A stretch of 64,000 nucleotides of DNA from Bacteroidota bacterium (GCA_016178785.1 JACOSO010000032.1:1-64000); one strand, 5' to 3'. Numbered from the stretch's first letter, positions 53,746 to 63,398 are shown. The notes: generated from the letters alone by a model not told the origin. A program made the numbers and translations.

Positions 53746-55064
53746 ACTGGCCACAACTTCTTTCTCCTCATCGTCTCGGGCAAAAGCAAGGTGCAATTGA
53801 TCAATCGCGCAGTGCGTTTGAGCAGGATTATGATCGCATTATTTTTTCTCACCCTTTCAGAAGACTGCAAGACAAAACGCAAGTTCATCCACTGCCGGTT
53901 GAAGATTTTGTTCACACCCGCTTAACACACAGCCTTGAGGTTTCGAGTGTGGGCCGCTCGCTCGGAAAGAAAGTGGGTGAGCAGATTTTGAAACGTCATG
54001 CAACATTGAACAAAGATTTTTCTCTGTTTGATTTCGGTGCGATTGTAGCGGCAGCATCACTGGCCCATGATTTGGGGAATCCTCCGTTTGGTCACGCGGG
54101 GGAGGAAGCCATCTCCGATTTTTTTATTCATCATCCGAAAGGACAATCGCTAAAGCCGTTTGTAACCGAAAGTGAGTGGGCCGATCTTATCAACTTCGAA
54201 GGTAATGCACAAGGCTTTCGGTTGCTGAATCAAAAACAGTATGGACTAAAATTAACTGCTGCCACGCTTGGCGCTTTTACAAAATATCCATGCCCCTCGT
54301 TTTTTCCGGAGCGCGATAAGTCAAAGAAAAGCCAGAAGAAGTTCGGCTACTTTGAATCAGAGAAAGAAATTTTTAGTGGGGTTGCAGCGCAACTCGAACT
54401 GATTAAAATCAATGACAACTCATGGAGCCGCCACCCGCTTGCCTTTCTGGTGGAGGCTGCCGATGATATATGTTACAGTCTTATTGATTTGGAAGATGGT
54501 TGTCGGTTGGGGTTGGTGAGTTTAGATGAAACGATTGAGTTGATTGCCGCCATTCTTAAAGACAAATTCAAGAAAGATAAAGTCGATAAGATTGTTGGGT
54601 TAAATGAAAAGCTAGGCGTGCTGCGCGCGCTTGCCATCGGTCAGTTATTGGATGAGTCGGTTGCTTTCTTTCTTGACGAAGAAAGAAATATTCTTGACGG
54701 CAAGTTTGACAAAGCTCTCACCGATGAGATAGTTTCTAAAAATGCGTTGAAAGAAATTTCTAAAATCTCTATCGAAAAAATTTATCGGGGAAGAACCGTA
54801 GTAGAAATCGAAGCCAGCGGCCATGCGGTGCTGCCAGGCCTGCTCGAAGAATTTGTATTGGCTGCCCAGGCAATGCAACAAAACAATGCTTCGCGCAAAC
54901 ATAAAAATCTGCAGTTGCTGTTGCCTGAGGAAACTCGCTGGGCGCTTTCGCAGTCGGAAAGCCCGAATCAGATGTTGCGGTTGATTGTAGACTTTATTTC
55001 TGGCCTTACAGATCGGCATGCGCTTTCTCTTTATCAGAAGATTAACGGGATTTCCTTTTTTTAA
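53742..55064 (+). CDS. dgt: deoxyguanosinetriphosphate triphosphohydrolase family protein
   Basis: HD-domain enzyme of 440 residues that splits dGTP (or other dNTPs) into the nucleoside and triphosphate. Motifs: RSAFEQDYDRIIFSHPFRRLQDKTQV, the metal site His63 (HTRLTHSLEVSSVG), His109-Asp110 (LAHDLGNPPFGHAGEEAI) and the later Asp in EAADDICYSLIDLEDG. All are present. It starts at ATG 53742, overlapping the vapC stop as ATGA. Coupling of a dNTPase to a PIN toxin pair is unusual; dNTP-degrading enzymes can act in nucleotide balance or phage defence. Confidence 0.94.
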   Translation: MNWPQLLSPHRLGQKQGAIDQSRSAFEQDYDRIIFSHPFRRLQDKTQVHPLPVEDFVHTRLTHSLEVSSVGRSLGKKVGEQILKRHATLNKDFSLFDFGAIVAAASLAHDLGNPPFGHAGEEAISDFFIHHPKGQSLKPFVTESEWADLINFEGNAQGFRLLNQKQYGLKLTAATLGAFTKYPCPSFFPERDKSKKSQKKFGYFESEKEIFSGVAAQLELIKINDNSWSRHPLAFLVEAADDICYSLIDLEDGCRLGLVSLDETIELIAAILKDKFKKDKVDKIVGLNEKLGVLRALAIGQLLDESVAFFLDEERNILDGKFDKALTDEIVSKNALKEISKISIEKIYRGRTVVEIEASGHAVLPGLLEEFVLAAQAMQQNNASRKHKNLQLLLPEETRWALSQSESPNQMLRLIVDFISGLTDRHALSLYQKINGISFF

Positions 55065-55160
55065 ACACATAGGTACATAGAAGACATAGGTTTATTGCCT
55101 ACTGCTGACTGCCTACTGCCGACTTATTTTCGAATACTATGTTTCCCAATGGTTAATAAC

Positions 55161-55168
55161 TAAATTTG
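55161..55168 (+). promoter_or_regulatory. -7 box for the sterol desaturase-type gene
   Basis: TAAATTTG, perfect TAnnTTTG, 14 bases before ATG 55183. No -33 match. Confidence 0.55.
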
Positions 55169-55182
55169 AATTCTAATTAAGT

Positions 55183-56445
55183 ATGGAGGCTTACGGAAAA
55201 ATATTGCTCATTGCCATGCCGGCATTTTTGTTTTTGGTGCTCTTCGAAAAATGGTACGGATGGTTGAAAGGTAATGACACCGTTCGTCAGAATGATATGA
55301 TCTCCAGTCTAAGTTCGGGCGTGACGAACGTGACGAAAGATGTTTTGGGATTGAGTGTTGCCATTATTTCTTATCCATGGATCGTCAGTAAAATTGCTGT
55401 CTGGCACGTACAGGCAACATGGGCTGTTTACTTGATTGCGTTTATTGCTCTTGACTTTGCCGGCTACTGGGTACATCGGATTGCGCATGAAGTGAATTTC
55501 TTCTGGAATAATCACATCATTCATCACAGTAGCGAAGAGTTTAATTTGGCATGTGCGCTTCGTCAAAGTGTGTCGGTGATCTTTAAAATCTTTGCGCTCT
55601 TCCTGATTCCAGCGGCAGTATTCGGTGTGCCTGAGCAAGTGATTGCCATCGTTGCTCCGTTGCATTTGTTTGCCCAATTCTGGTATCACACACAGCATGT
55701 TAACAAGATGGGATTTCTTGAAAAAATTATTGTCACACCTTCGCACCATCGGGTGCATCATGCGATCAATCCTGAATACCTGGACAAAAATTACGGGCAG
55801 ATTTTTATTTTCTGGGACAAGTGGTTCGGAACTTACCAAGAAGAACTGCCTAATGTTACGGCTGTGTACGGGGTTACTCGCCCTGTGCAAACCTGGAACC
55901 CGATCAAGATCAATTTCCTGCACTTGTGGCTGTTGATCAAAGATGCGTGGCGCACCAATAATATAATGGACAAGTTTCGGATTTGGTTTATGCCACTCGG
56001 ATGGAGACCCGATGATGTAGCAAAGAAATATCCTGTCTTCAAAATCAAAGACGTTTACAATTTTGAAAAGTACGACCCGAAAGTTTCATCAGGAGTAATT
56101 GTGTGGAGTTGGGTGCAAATGTTGATGATGTTGCTCTTCGTGAGCTTTCTTTTTGGAAATATCGCAAAGATTGGTTCGCCTAATATTTTCTGGTACGGTA
56201 CATTTATCTTCCTTACCGTTTACGCATACACCGAGCTACTTGATAGAGATAAGTATTCGTATGTGTGGGAGCTGATCAAGAATGCCCTGGGCATGTATTT
56301 GATCTGGAAAAACGGTAGCTGGTTTGGATTGGATTCGTTGTTGCCTTATGGAAGCGCGATCGTGGCTTTCTATTTTGGATTTGCTACCATAGTAAGTGCC
56401 TGGTTAGTAACCAAGTTCGGAAAGTCACCAGAAATTTCTTCTTAA
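55183..56445 (+). CDS. sterol desaturase/fatty acid hydroxylase family protein
   Basis: 420 residues, integral membrane di-iron enzyme. Histidine boxes: HRIAHE (about 98-103), HIIHHSSEEFN (about 111-121) and SHHRVHHAIN (about 187-196); an extra WYHTQH lies between. Membrane helices lie about 7-25, 50-70, 78-95, 125-160 and, past the catalytic part, four more (about 305-405). The long C-terminal membrane part resembles alkylglycerol monooxygenase-like members. Substrate is probably a lipid; the exact one is unknown. Confidence 0.92.
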   Translation: MEAYGKILLIAMPAFLFLVLFEKWYGWLKGNDTVRQNDMISSLSSGVTNVTKDVLGLSVAIISYPWIVSKIAVWHVQATWAVYLIAFIALDFAGYWVHRIAHEVNFFWNNHIIHHSSEEFNLACALRQSVSVIFKIFALFLIPAAVFGVPEQVIAIVAPLHLFAQFWYHTQHVNKMGFLEKIIVTPSHHRVHHAINPEYLDKNYGQIFIFWDKWFGTYQEELPNVTAVYGVTRPVQTWNPIKINFLHLWLLIKDAWRTNNIMDKFRIWFMPLGWRPDDVAKKYPVFKIKDVYNFEKYDPKVSSGVIVWSWVQMLMMLLFVSFLFGNIAKIGSPNIFWYGTFIFLTVYAYTELLDRDKYSYVWELIKNALGMYLIWKNGSWFGLDSLLPYGSAIVAFYFGFATIVSAWLVTKFGKSPEISS

Positions 56446-56494
56446 AGTTTCCGGGAATCATGCTATCTGGTGCGTCTAACCAAAAAAACGAGCG

Positions 56495-56911
56495 ATGAAA
56501 AATTTACTTTTCTTTTCAATTGTATTGATTCTCAGCTTGGCAGCATGCACGTATAATTCTGTTGGAGATAAATCAACAGCTCCGGTAAATAAAGTAGATA
56601 CAGGACTTAGAATTGGTGGACCAAAATACGAGATCAATCCATTCCTGCATGTGGCATTTGATTCTGTACTCAATGATTCACGTTGCCCGGAAAATGCTGA
56701 TTGCATTTGGGTAGGCAATGCTGCACTAAGATTTATTTTTACAAACAAGGAAGAGTCAATAAAATTTGTTTTGAATACGGACCTGCCGCCTCGCGACACA
56801 GTGATTGAAGGTTACCGCGTTAAGTTACTCAAACTTACACCTCCTCTCAGGGTAAATGTCTTCCTCAAGCAAAGTGACTACCGAGCTGAAATATCTGCTG
56901 AAAAGGAGTAA
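56495..56911 (+). CDS. lipoprotein with a CPxxxxCxWxG motif, hypothetical
   Basis: 138 residues. Signal peptide MKNLLFFSIVLILSLAAC with lipobox LAAC. The core is FDSVLNDSRCPENADCIWVG then NAALRFIF, a DSRCPxxxxCxWxGxA pattern that I recall from many small Bacteroidota lipoproteins; the two cysteines probably form a disulfide. No enzymatic role known. Convergent with the acyl-CoA oxidase gene, stops 18 bases apart. Confidence 0.8.
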   Translation: MKNLLFFSIVLILSLAACTYNSVGDKSTAPVNKVDTGLRIGGPKYEINPFLHVAFDSVLNDSRCPENADCIWVGNAALRFIFTNKEESIKFVLNTDLPPRDTVIEGYRVKLLKLTPPLRVNVFLKQSDYRAEISAEKE

Positions 56912-56929
56912 CCCTAAAATGCTTTGCTG

Positions 56930-59227
56930 TTAATTACTAACAACAATTGGCGCAGCCAAACAACTATCGGGAATAGCAAACGCATCTACGAGTGGTACTG
57001 CTTCTTGTCGTACATCCCAGCAAAGTTGATTAAGCAATTTGCGGATGGCCTTGGTTTTAGCTCCGCTCATGTAACCTTGCTCTAAATACCAGCCTTTGTT
57101 TTTGTCGATCTGTGAAAGTGCAAAGAGTGCACAAAGCTTTTTCAATATCGACTGACAATGTTTATCTGATGTGTTTTCGACTTGCTCAATAAATTTCTCC
57201 AACACAATCCGTTCGATGTAAGCAAAACCTACTTGCACTAAATGATGCTGAGAAACATTGAAGGCATCGAAGGAATCCATGCCTTGGTCAATGTGACGCT
57301 TCAGACGTTTTGCAGCTGAAGTAAGAATATCTCGCTCGCGGTATTCAAATGCATCCATGTGAAATTCGGGATCGAGCAAGTGATCTTCATCTGTTTTTCT
57401 GACAATGATCGGATTGAGTTCAGTAATCGAAGTCTTTGCTTGATCGGCTACATAATTAAGAATACCAAACAAATTCATGCCCGCAAACTCTTGCTTAAAT
57501 TCCGTGAGCCTGCTCTTCGCGACAAGCTGCATCAACACTGTGTTATCACCTTCGAATGTGGTGAAGATATCTGTATCGTTTTTTAAAATCTCGATCCGGT
57601 TTTCAGATAAATAACCTTTTCCACCACAACATTCACGACACTCTTGCAGCGTTGCGGTAGCATTCCATGTGGCAAAAGATTTCAATCCTGCAGCGAGCGC
57701 TTCGATCTCCTGCATTTCTTCTTCTTTACGATTTATAAAACGATTGGTCAGGTATTGCAACGCAAAGTGAAGGGCATACGCATTCGCGAGAGGTGGCATT
57801 AGTCTTCGCTGATGAGTTCTATAATTAAGAATCGGAACCTCGGGTGCTCCTTCCGGGCCGAATTGCCTTCGCTGATCTCCATATTTAATAGCTATTGTCA
57901 AACCTGACTTCGATGCACTTAATCCCGCTCGAGGAATCCCGATTCGCCCGCCTACCAAAGTTCCGAGCATCGTGAAGAATCTCTTATTATCACTTGAAAT
58001 CGGACTGGAAAATTTTCCCTCTCCTGTGATCATCGTGCAGCGATCGAGCAGATTTTCCGAAGGCACTACTACGTTTTTGAATTCAATCTTCCCGTTGTCA
58101 ACTCCATTCAAACCCATTTTTCTTCCGCAGTCTTCGATGGTAATGCCTGACAGTGTTTTTCCTTTTTTATCCCGCATAGGAACAACAACAGCGCAAACTC
58201 CGTAATCTTTTCCCTCAACAATCAATTTCGCAAACACTGTTGCCATTTGCCCGTGTAATGCGGCATTGCCTATGAATTCTTTTCTTGCATTCGCATGTGG
58301 CGTATGAACTGTAATTGTTTTTGAAGTGTGATTATAAGTCGCGGTAGTCTCAACTCCTTTCACATTTGAGCCGTGATGGATTTCGGTCATAGCAAAGCAG
58401 CCGGGCAATTCGAGCGAGCCAATGTCTTTCAAGTATTTTTTGTGGTGTTTTTCGGTGCCAAGAAAATAGACGCTCATGCCCCAAAGCCCAAATTGAACCC
58501 CAAACTTTATCACCAAACTCAAATCATGATAGCTCAGCGTTTCCATTATGGCGAAGTAAGAAGCCATATCGTTTTGACCACCGAATTCTTTTGGATAAGC
58601 AATGGAGCCGAAACCCTGATCGGCCAGCATGTGCGCCCACTGCAAAACTTTAGCGCGATAAATGGAGAGATCGCCTGAATCGATGTAGCGAAATTCGGGA
58701 TCACCCAAAATGGTTTTTACTTTACGAATGATCGCAGTATTCTTCCCTTCTAAAATTTTTGTCAGCGCATCAACATCGAAAGTACGCTGCGTTGATAGTT
58801 GTTGAGTAACCGATTCACGTTTTCCCGATCGGAAGTTATAAGCCGCCTCATGACTGATGAAACCCAACGTTGACTCGATATTTTCAAGTGCCGCCCTTTC
58901 TTTTAGTACTTCACTTGATATTGATCCGTGATTTCGTACCAATTGAAACCCAATATCGACAAGACTTTTTCCGTCAGTTTGATCGGCCGCTTTTCTTATT
59001 TCATCTCTCCAGCTCATCAAGTCATCTGGCGATGGAGGTGAGGCAGGGTTTACTTGTGAAAGCAAAAACGATTTTTCTGCGGGCGTTAACCATTGCTGGC
59101 TTTCAATCAGTCCTTCAATTGTTGCGACCTCACTTGGTGTAAGAATCGCGTCTGACCACACCGTATAAAACAAGGGTAGGAAAACAAACAATGACGGATT
59201 TGATTTGATTTGAACTGACTCTAACAT
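56930..59227 (-). CDS. acyl-CoA dehydrogenase/oxidase with N-terminal TerB-like region
   Basis: About 765 residues from ATG 59227 (a TTG at 59248 is also in frame). The first 100 residues (LPLFYTVWSDAILTPSEVATIEGL, SQQWLTPAEKSFLLSQV) read like a TerB-type helical domain. The flavoprotein part (about 130-690) has CFAMTEIHHGSNVKGVETTATY, KMGLNGVDNGKIEF, RRQFGPEGAPEVPIL and GGKGYLSENRIEILKNDTDIFTTFEGDNTVLMQ (in part), with the acyl-CoA-oxidase-type catalytic Glu in TFEGDN. It resembles peroxisomal ACOX in length. It should oxidise acyl-CoA at the alpha-beta bond in beta-oxidation. Electron acceptor (oxygen or ETF) cannot be told. Confidence 0.9.
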   Translation of the reverse strand: MLESVQIKSNPSLFVFLPLFYTVWSDAILTPSEVATIEGLIESQQWLTPAEKSFLLSQVNPASPPSPDDLMSWRDEIRKAADQTDGKSLVDIGFQLVRNHGSISSEVLKERAALENIESTLGFISHEAAYNFRSGKRESVTQQLSTQRTFDVDALTKILEGKNTAIIRKVKTILGDPEFRYIDSGDLSIYRAKVLQWAHMLADQGFGSIAYPKEFGGQNDMASYFAIMETLSYHDLSLVIKFGVQFGLWGMSVYFLGTEKHHKKYLKDIGSLELPGCFAMTEIHHGSNVKGVETTATYNHTSKTITVHTPHANARKEFIGNAALHGQMATVFAKLIVEGKDYGVCAVVVPMRDKKGKTLSGITIEDCGRKMGLNGVDNGKIEFKNVVVPSENLLDRCTMITGEGKFSSPISSDNKRFFTMLGTLVGGRIGIPRAGLSASKSGLTIAIKYGDQRRQFGPEGAPEVPILNYRTHQRRLMPPLANAYALHFALQYLTNRFINRKEEEMQEIEALAAGLKSFATWNATATLQECRECCGGKGYLSENRIEILKNDTDIFTTFEGDNTVLMQLVAKSRLTEFKQEFAGMNLFGILNYVADQAKTSITELNPIIVRKTDEDHLLDPEFHMDAFEYRERDILTSAAKRLKRHIDQGMDSFDAFNVSQHHLVQVGFAYIERIVLEKFIEQVENTSDKHCQSILKKLCALFALSQIDKNKGWYLEQGYMSGAKTKAIRKLLNQLCWDVRQEAVPLVDAFAIPDSCLAAPIVVSN

Positions 59228-59313
59228 GACTTCAGGGTTTGTAATCAAAGATAAGATTTAATGTGTTTAGGTGCCGAAGGGTGGACGTGTTGAGGTTTTT
59301 CATGTCGAATTTT

Positions 59314-59358
59314 AACACGTCAACACATGCGCACGTCAACACGTTAACACATCAACAC
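59314..59358. repeat. short AACACGTCAACAC-type repeats
   Basis: AACACGTCAACAC, CACGTCAACACG and TTAACACATCAACAC follow one another in 45 bases, and an inverted partner GGACGTGTTGAGG lies 25 bases to the left. Fills the gap between the divergent oxidase and MMPL genes. Confidence 0.6.
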
Positions 59359-59392
59359 TTTTTCTTAGTTTTACCGTTTAAAATTTCGTCTC

Positions 59393-61807
59393 ATGTGGGA
59401 TAAAGTAGCCTCGCTCATCATTCGCTTTCGCTTGCTCTTGATTATTGTTATAGGATTTATCACTGCCGTGATGGGCTATTATGCTACGAAAGTGGAGATG
59501 AGCTATGATCTCGCCCGTACGGTGCCGGCAGATGACCCTGAAATGATTTTTTTGCAGCAGTTCAAAAAGCAGTTTGGCGAAGACGCAAACATCATTGGCG
59601 TAGGTGTGCAAGACAGTTCCATTTTTTCGTTGAAAAACTTCAATCACTTTCGCGAACTGAACAACATCGTTAAAAACACCAAAGGAGTAAACAACGTGCT
59701 CAGTTTACCCGAAATTAAAATCATTCGAAAAGACACTGCCAATAAAAAATTCAAGCTTGATCCGCTCTTCCCAAAGGAAATAAAAAATCAACCAGAGCTC
59801 GATAGCTTGTTAACTGTTCTTCGTGGGCAGAAATTTTACATGGGCCAATTGGTAAACGAGCACAATGGTGCTACTATGATGCTCATCTCCGTTCAGAAGG
59901 AAGTCATGAACTCGGCTAAGCGAGTGGAGCTTATGAAGCAATTAGTTGATGCGGGAAATGCCTTTACCAAGTTTACTAACGTCAAATTGCATTATGCGGG
60001 GTTGCCATTTATACGCACCATCATGGCCACGAAAGTGAGGCAGGAGATGCAATTCTTTCTTTATCTCTCCGCCATTGTTACGGGGCTGATCATGTTTTTC
60101 TTTTTTCGTTCTGTGCGAGCTGTTTTGTTTTCGATGGTTATCATTGGAATTGTTGTGGTGTGGGTGATGGGCACCCTCGCGCTTTTTGGTTTCAAAATCA
60201 CGTTGCTTAGTGGATTGATTCCACCTGTGATCGTTACCATTGGCATAACGAATTGCATTTATTTATTGAATAAGTATCATCTCGAGTATTTTAAGCTGAA
60301 AAGCAAGCCCGATGCCATCGCTATCGTGGTGAAGAAAATGGGGCTGGCCATGTTCCTCACTAATCTCACTGTCGCTATAGGATTTCTCACTTTGCTTTCA
60401 ACAGATATTGTGTTGCTTCGTGAATTTGGGATCGTGGCGGGAATCAACATCATGGCGTTGTTTGTTGTGAGCCTGGTGATGATCCCAGCGATTTTCTCGT
60501 GGCTTCCAGAACCGAAACCGAAACATTTGCGTCACCTCGATTTTAAAATCCTCGGATGGTTTTTACACCTCAATGATATTTCGGTTCACCGGTATCGCCC
60601 CGCCATTTACATAGTGTCAATTTTACTCGCTGTTTTTGCAGCTCTTGGAATGATGCGTCTGAAATCGGTGACATTCATGGTCGATGATGTTCCTGAAAAC
60701 ACAGACATTAGTAAAGACTTGAAATTTTTTGAATCGAATTTCAGCGGCATCATGCCATTGGAAATTGAAGTGAACATGAACAAGCGCAGAGGCGCGCTCA
60801 ACGTCACTAACCTTCAAAAAGTAGATGAGTTTGAAATGTTCATTGATTCGCTTCCACAAGTATCGCGACCGGTGTCGATTATCAGTCTGGTAAAAGCATC
60901 GAAGCAGGCGTTTTACGGGAACAATCCATCCAAGTATGAATTACCTACAAAACCGGAGAGTGCTTTCATTTTGCGTTACATGAAAGGACAATCGGAAAGC
61001 ACCGGACTGCTAAAATCATTTGTCGATTCCACATATACCCGCATGCGCATCTCGATGCAGATTGCAGATATCGGCTCCATAAAAATGGATTCATTGGTGC
61101 ACCGCGTGATCGAGCCTCGGATGAATAAAATATTTGAAGGGACAAACATCACCACCAATGTTACAGGCACAACAAAACTCTTCATTAAAGGCAATAAATT
61201 TTTGATAGCCAATTTGCAGGAGAGTTTGCTTTACGCTTTCATCCTCATCACACTCTCAATGGCATTGTTGTTTGCGAATGTGCGCATGATCATTATTTCT
61301 CTCGTGCCAAACCTGCTGGCGTTAATGATCACTGCAGGATTAATGGGCTACTTCGGGATTCACCTCAAGGCAAGTACAGCGTTGATCTTCAGTATTACGT
61401 TTGGTATTTCAGTTGATAATTCGATCCGCTTCTTAGCCAAGTACAGACAAGAGCAGCTGGTGAATAATTTCTTTGTTCCTCTTTCAGTGAGCGAAAGTAT
61501 TTTGGAAACAGGCAAGAGTATTATTTACACATCGGTGGTGTTGTTTGCAGGATTTATCATTTTTGCGTTCTCTTCTTTTGGAGGAACAATTGCGCTCGGA
61601 GTTCTTACATCAACTACACTAATCATTTCCATGTTTACCAACATGCTTTTATTGCCTGCGTTGATCATGACCTTTGACAGACCGAAGAAAGACAAAGAGA
61701 AATTACTTATCGATGAATTTGATTCCGATTTTTACAATGAACAAGAGGATATGGATATAGATTTAAGTAAAATCAGAATTCATGATAGGGCCGGGTCTGC
61801 CGAGTAG
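59393..61807 (+). CDS. MMPL/RND family exporter with sterol-sensing-like domain
   Basis: 804 residues, two-fold repeated RND layout: one helix (about 9-27), a periplasmic domain (about 35-220), five helices (about 225-365), one helix (about 405-423), a second periplasmic domain (about 430-600), and five helices (about 610-755). Helix 4-type motifs are GIVVVWVMGTLALFGF and FGISVDNSIRFLAKYRQE, with the Asp of the proton path in SVDNS. The closest groups are the MMPL lipid exporters and predicted exporters of the RND superfamily. No adaptor or TolC gene is adjacent. Substrate probably a lipid, uncertain. The C-terminus is acidic and cytoplasmic. Confidence 0.9.
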   Translation: MWDKVASLIIRFRLLLIIVIGFITAVMGYYATKVEMSYDLARTVPADDPEMIFLQQFKKQFGEDANIIGVGVQDSSIFSLKNFNHFRELNNIVKNTKGVNNVLSLPEIKIIRKDTANKKFKLDPLFPKEIKNQPELDSLLTVLRGQKFYMGQLVNEHNGATMMLISVQKEVMNSAKRVELMKQLVDAGNAFTKFTNVKLHYAGLPFIRTIMATKVRQEMQFFLYLSAIVTGLIMFFFFRSVRAVLFSMVIIGIVVVWVMGTLALFGFKITLLSGLIPPVIVTIGITNCIYLLNKYHLEYFKLKSKPDAIAIVVKKMGLAMFLTNLTVAIGFLTLLSTDIVLLREFGIVAGINIMALFVVSLVMIPAIFSWLPEPKPKHLRHLDFKILGWFLHLNDISVHRYRPAIYIVSILLAVFAALGMMRLKSVTFMVDDVPENTDISKDLKFFESNFSGIMPLEIEVNMNKRRGALNVTNLQKVDEFEMFIDSLPQVSRPVSIISLVKASKQAFYGNNPSKYELPTKPESAFILRYMKGQSESTGLLKSFVDSTYTRMRISMQIADIGSIKMDSLVHRVIEPRMNKIFEGTNITTNVTGTTKLFIKGNKFLIANLQESLLYAFILITLSMALLFANVRMIIISLVPNLLALMITAGLMGYFGIHLKASTALIFSITFGISVDNSIRFLAKYRQEQLVNNFFVPLSVSESILETGKSIIYTSVVLFAGFIIFAFSSFGGTIALGVLTSTTLIISMFTNMLLLPALIMTFDRPKKDKEKLLIDEFDSDFYNEQEDMDIDLSKIRIHDRAGSAE

Positions 61808-61815
61808 ATAGAATA

Positions 61816-61840
61816 AGAGCGGCAATCTCGTTGCCGCTCT
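61816..61840 (+). terminator. hairpin after the MMPL gene
   Basis: AGAGCGGCAA and TTGCCGCTCT are exact complements around TCTCG, 9 bases past the stop. The stem is strong but no T-run follows, so ending may need help or the hairpin may protect the 3' end. Confidence 0.65.
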
Positions 61841-61865
61841 GGGTTAGTTTGTGCAATTCAGGACA

Positions 61866-62042
61866 TTACGGTTTCTTCCTTAGATGATCCATGTTCCATA
61901 CAATCGAGCATCCGGTAATTAATACGATTGGTAACAAAGCAATAAATAAAGGGAATACCACGATGCTCAGCAGGATTAGCGTAATGATTGAAATGGCAGC
62001 ATACTCAACCTCATGACTCCAATATTTTATTCCTGGGTTCAT
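61866..62042 (-). CDS. small two-helix membrane protein, hypothetical
   Basis: A 58-codon frame from ATG 62042: MNPGIKYWSHEVEYAAISII, then TLILLSIVVFPLFIALLPIV and LITGCSIVWNMDHLRKKP. It has a long hydrophobic middle that could form two short helices with a Pro hinge, and a positive C-terminus. No family known. The frame is clean, starts with ATG and has protein-like composition, so it is probably real. The remaining 240 bases up to 62282 hold nothing I can name. Confidence 0.55.
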   Translation of the reverse strand: MNPGIKYWSHEVEYAAISIITLILLSIVVFPLFIALLPIVLITGCSIVWNMDHLRKKP

Positions 62043-62282
62043 AGTATTTTATTTTAGTCTCTGGTTCGCCTGAATACACAGGAAAGTTGCGATGAGTTGT
62101 ACTCTTAACCAATGACATTTGTCAGCCCAGATGAAAATAGTTGTCAAGGCAAATGAATCCTTTAACCTATATAATTTTTCGCCTACGCGATCCCTGCATT
62201 CACCGACATCCAACTGGCAACAGCCTATTTAGCATAGCTCATTGCGATAATCTTGCGTTGATTTGAGCATAATTTCAAAAAC

Positions 62283-62993
62283 ATGGAAACAAGAGATAAA
62301 ATTTCGGAGCGGTTTAGTTCCTCACGATCAGGCAAATCATTTGCCGGATTGATATTAGTTGTCATTGGTGGAGTGTTGCTGAGCCGCGAGTTAGGCGTGG
62401 ATATCCCTGCCTGGGTGCTTACTTGGGAGACATTATTGATTGCACTCGGTGTATTTTTTGGTGCCCGCAGAATGTTCCGCCCGGGTGGTTGGATGGTCAT
62501 GATTTTTGTCGGGGCTGCTTTTCTTATCGATGACTATTATCATGAACTTAGCTTTCATCAGTACATCTGGCCGCTGGCAATTATCTTATTCGGTTTGTGG
62601 ATGATCTTGAAACCGCGTAGAAATAGAGAATGGAAATTTGACGAGAGTCATACGGATGAGAATACAATTGATATCAATACGGTTTTTGGTGGAACGAAAA
62701 AAAAAATAGTGTCGAAGGAATTTAAGGGCGGTGAGATCAACACCGTGTTTGGTGGCAACGATATTGACTTCTCACAGGCCGACTTTACTGGTACTGCCTC
62801 TTTAGAAGTAAATGTGGTGTTTGGCGGAGTAAAACTGATTGTACCCGCGCACTGGAAAATTCAGTCAGATGTTTCGGCAGCGTTCGGATCTGTGGAAGAC
62901 AAAAGGCGTGACGTTGGTCAAGTGGCGGAAAACAAAACACTGGTGTTGAAAGGTTCGGTTGCCTTTGGTTCGATTGAAATCAAAAGTTATTAA
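62283..62993 (+). CDS. LiaF-like membrane protein
   Basis: 236 residues. Four short membrane helices (about 18-33, 45-60, 68-82, 92-108) form the LiaF/DUF5668-type N-domain with LILVVIGGVLLSREL and WPLAIILFGLWMIL. The C-terminal beta-helical domain has three VFGG turns (NTVFGGTKKK, NTVFGGNDID, NVVFGGVKLI), then SAAFGSVEDKR and SVAFGSIEIKSY. LiaF-type proteins restrain cell-envelope sensor kinases. The LytS-type kinase 400 bases downstream in the same direction makes that role likely here too. Confidence 0.9.
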   Translation: METRDKISERFSSSRSGKSFAGLILVVIGGVLLSRELGVDIPAWVLTWETLLIALGVFFGARRMFRPGGWMVMIFVGAAFLIDDYYHELSFHQYIWPLAIILFGLWMILKPRRNREWKFDESHTDENTIDINTVFGGTKKKIVSKEFKGGEINTVFGGNDIDFSQADFTGTASLEVNVVFGGVKLIVPAHWKIQSDVSAAFGSVEDKRRDVGQVAENKTLVLKGSVAFGSIEIKSY

Positions 62994-63050
62994 TTAAAAG
63001 TTGGCTTAATCAGTAAATTTTAAATCTGATAATCTTAAATCTTGGATGAT

Positions 63051-63389
63051 ATGTGGTATATCGCAAAAATAGTTTTTCAAATCAAAGGCGAAGGGATGCA
63101 GAAACAGCAGTTTGATGAGCACTTGCGCCTGATCGAAGCTGAAAATTTTGAAGATGCATTTTTTATTGCACGAATGCTTGGAATTAGTTTTGAAGAGACG
63201 TTGATCAATCAGGAACACGGTTTGGTGCGGTGGGAATTTGTGAACGTAGCCGAACTTCGTCCCTTAAAATTGAAGAGCGGCATTGAACTTCACTCCCAAG
63301 TGCGCGAATTGGACGAACCGAATCAATACGTTACTTATATTCACAACCAAGCCGCGTGCATGCAATTGGAAGCTCGGCCGGTATTTTAA
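63051..63389 (+). CDS. DUF4288 domain protein
   Basis: 112 residues from ATG 63051 (a TTG nine bases earlier is possible). It begins MWYIAKIVFQIKGEGMQKQQ, a DUF4288 hallmark, with the helix HLRLIEAENFEDAFFIARMLG and the strand VRWEFVNVAELRPL. Function unknown. It lies between the LiaF-like and LytS-type genes and ends 9 bases before the next start, so it is part of that unit. Confidence 0.88.
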   Translation: MWYIAKIVFQIKGEGMQKQQFDEHLRLIEAENFEDAFFIARMLGISFEETLINQEHGLVRWEFVNVAELRPLKLKSGIELHSQVRELDEPNQYVTYIHNQAACMQLEARPVF

Positions 63390-63398
63390 ATGCAATAA

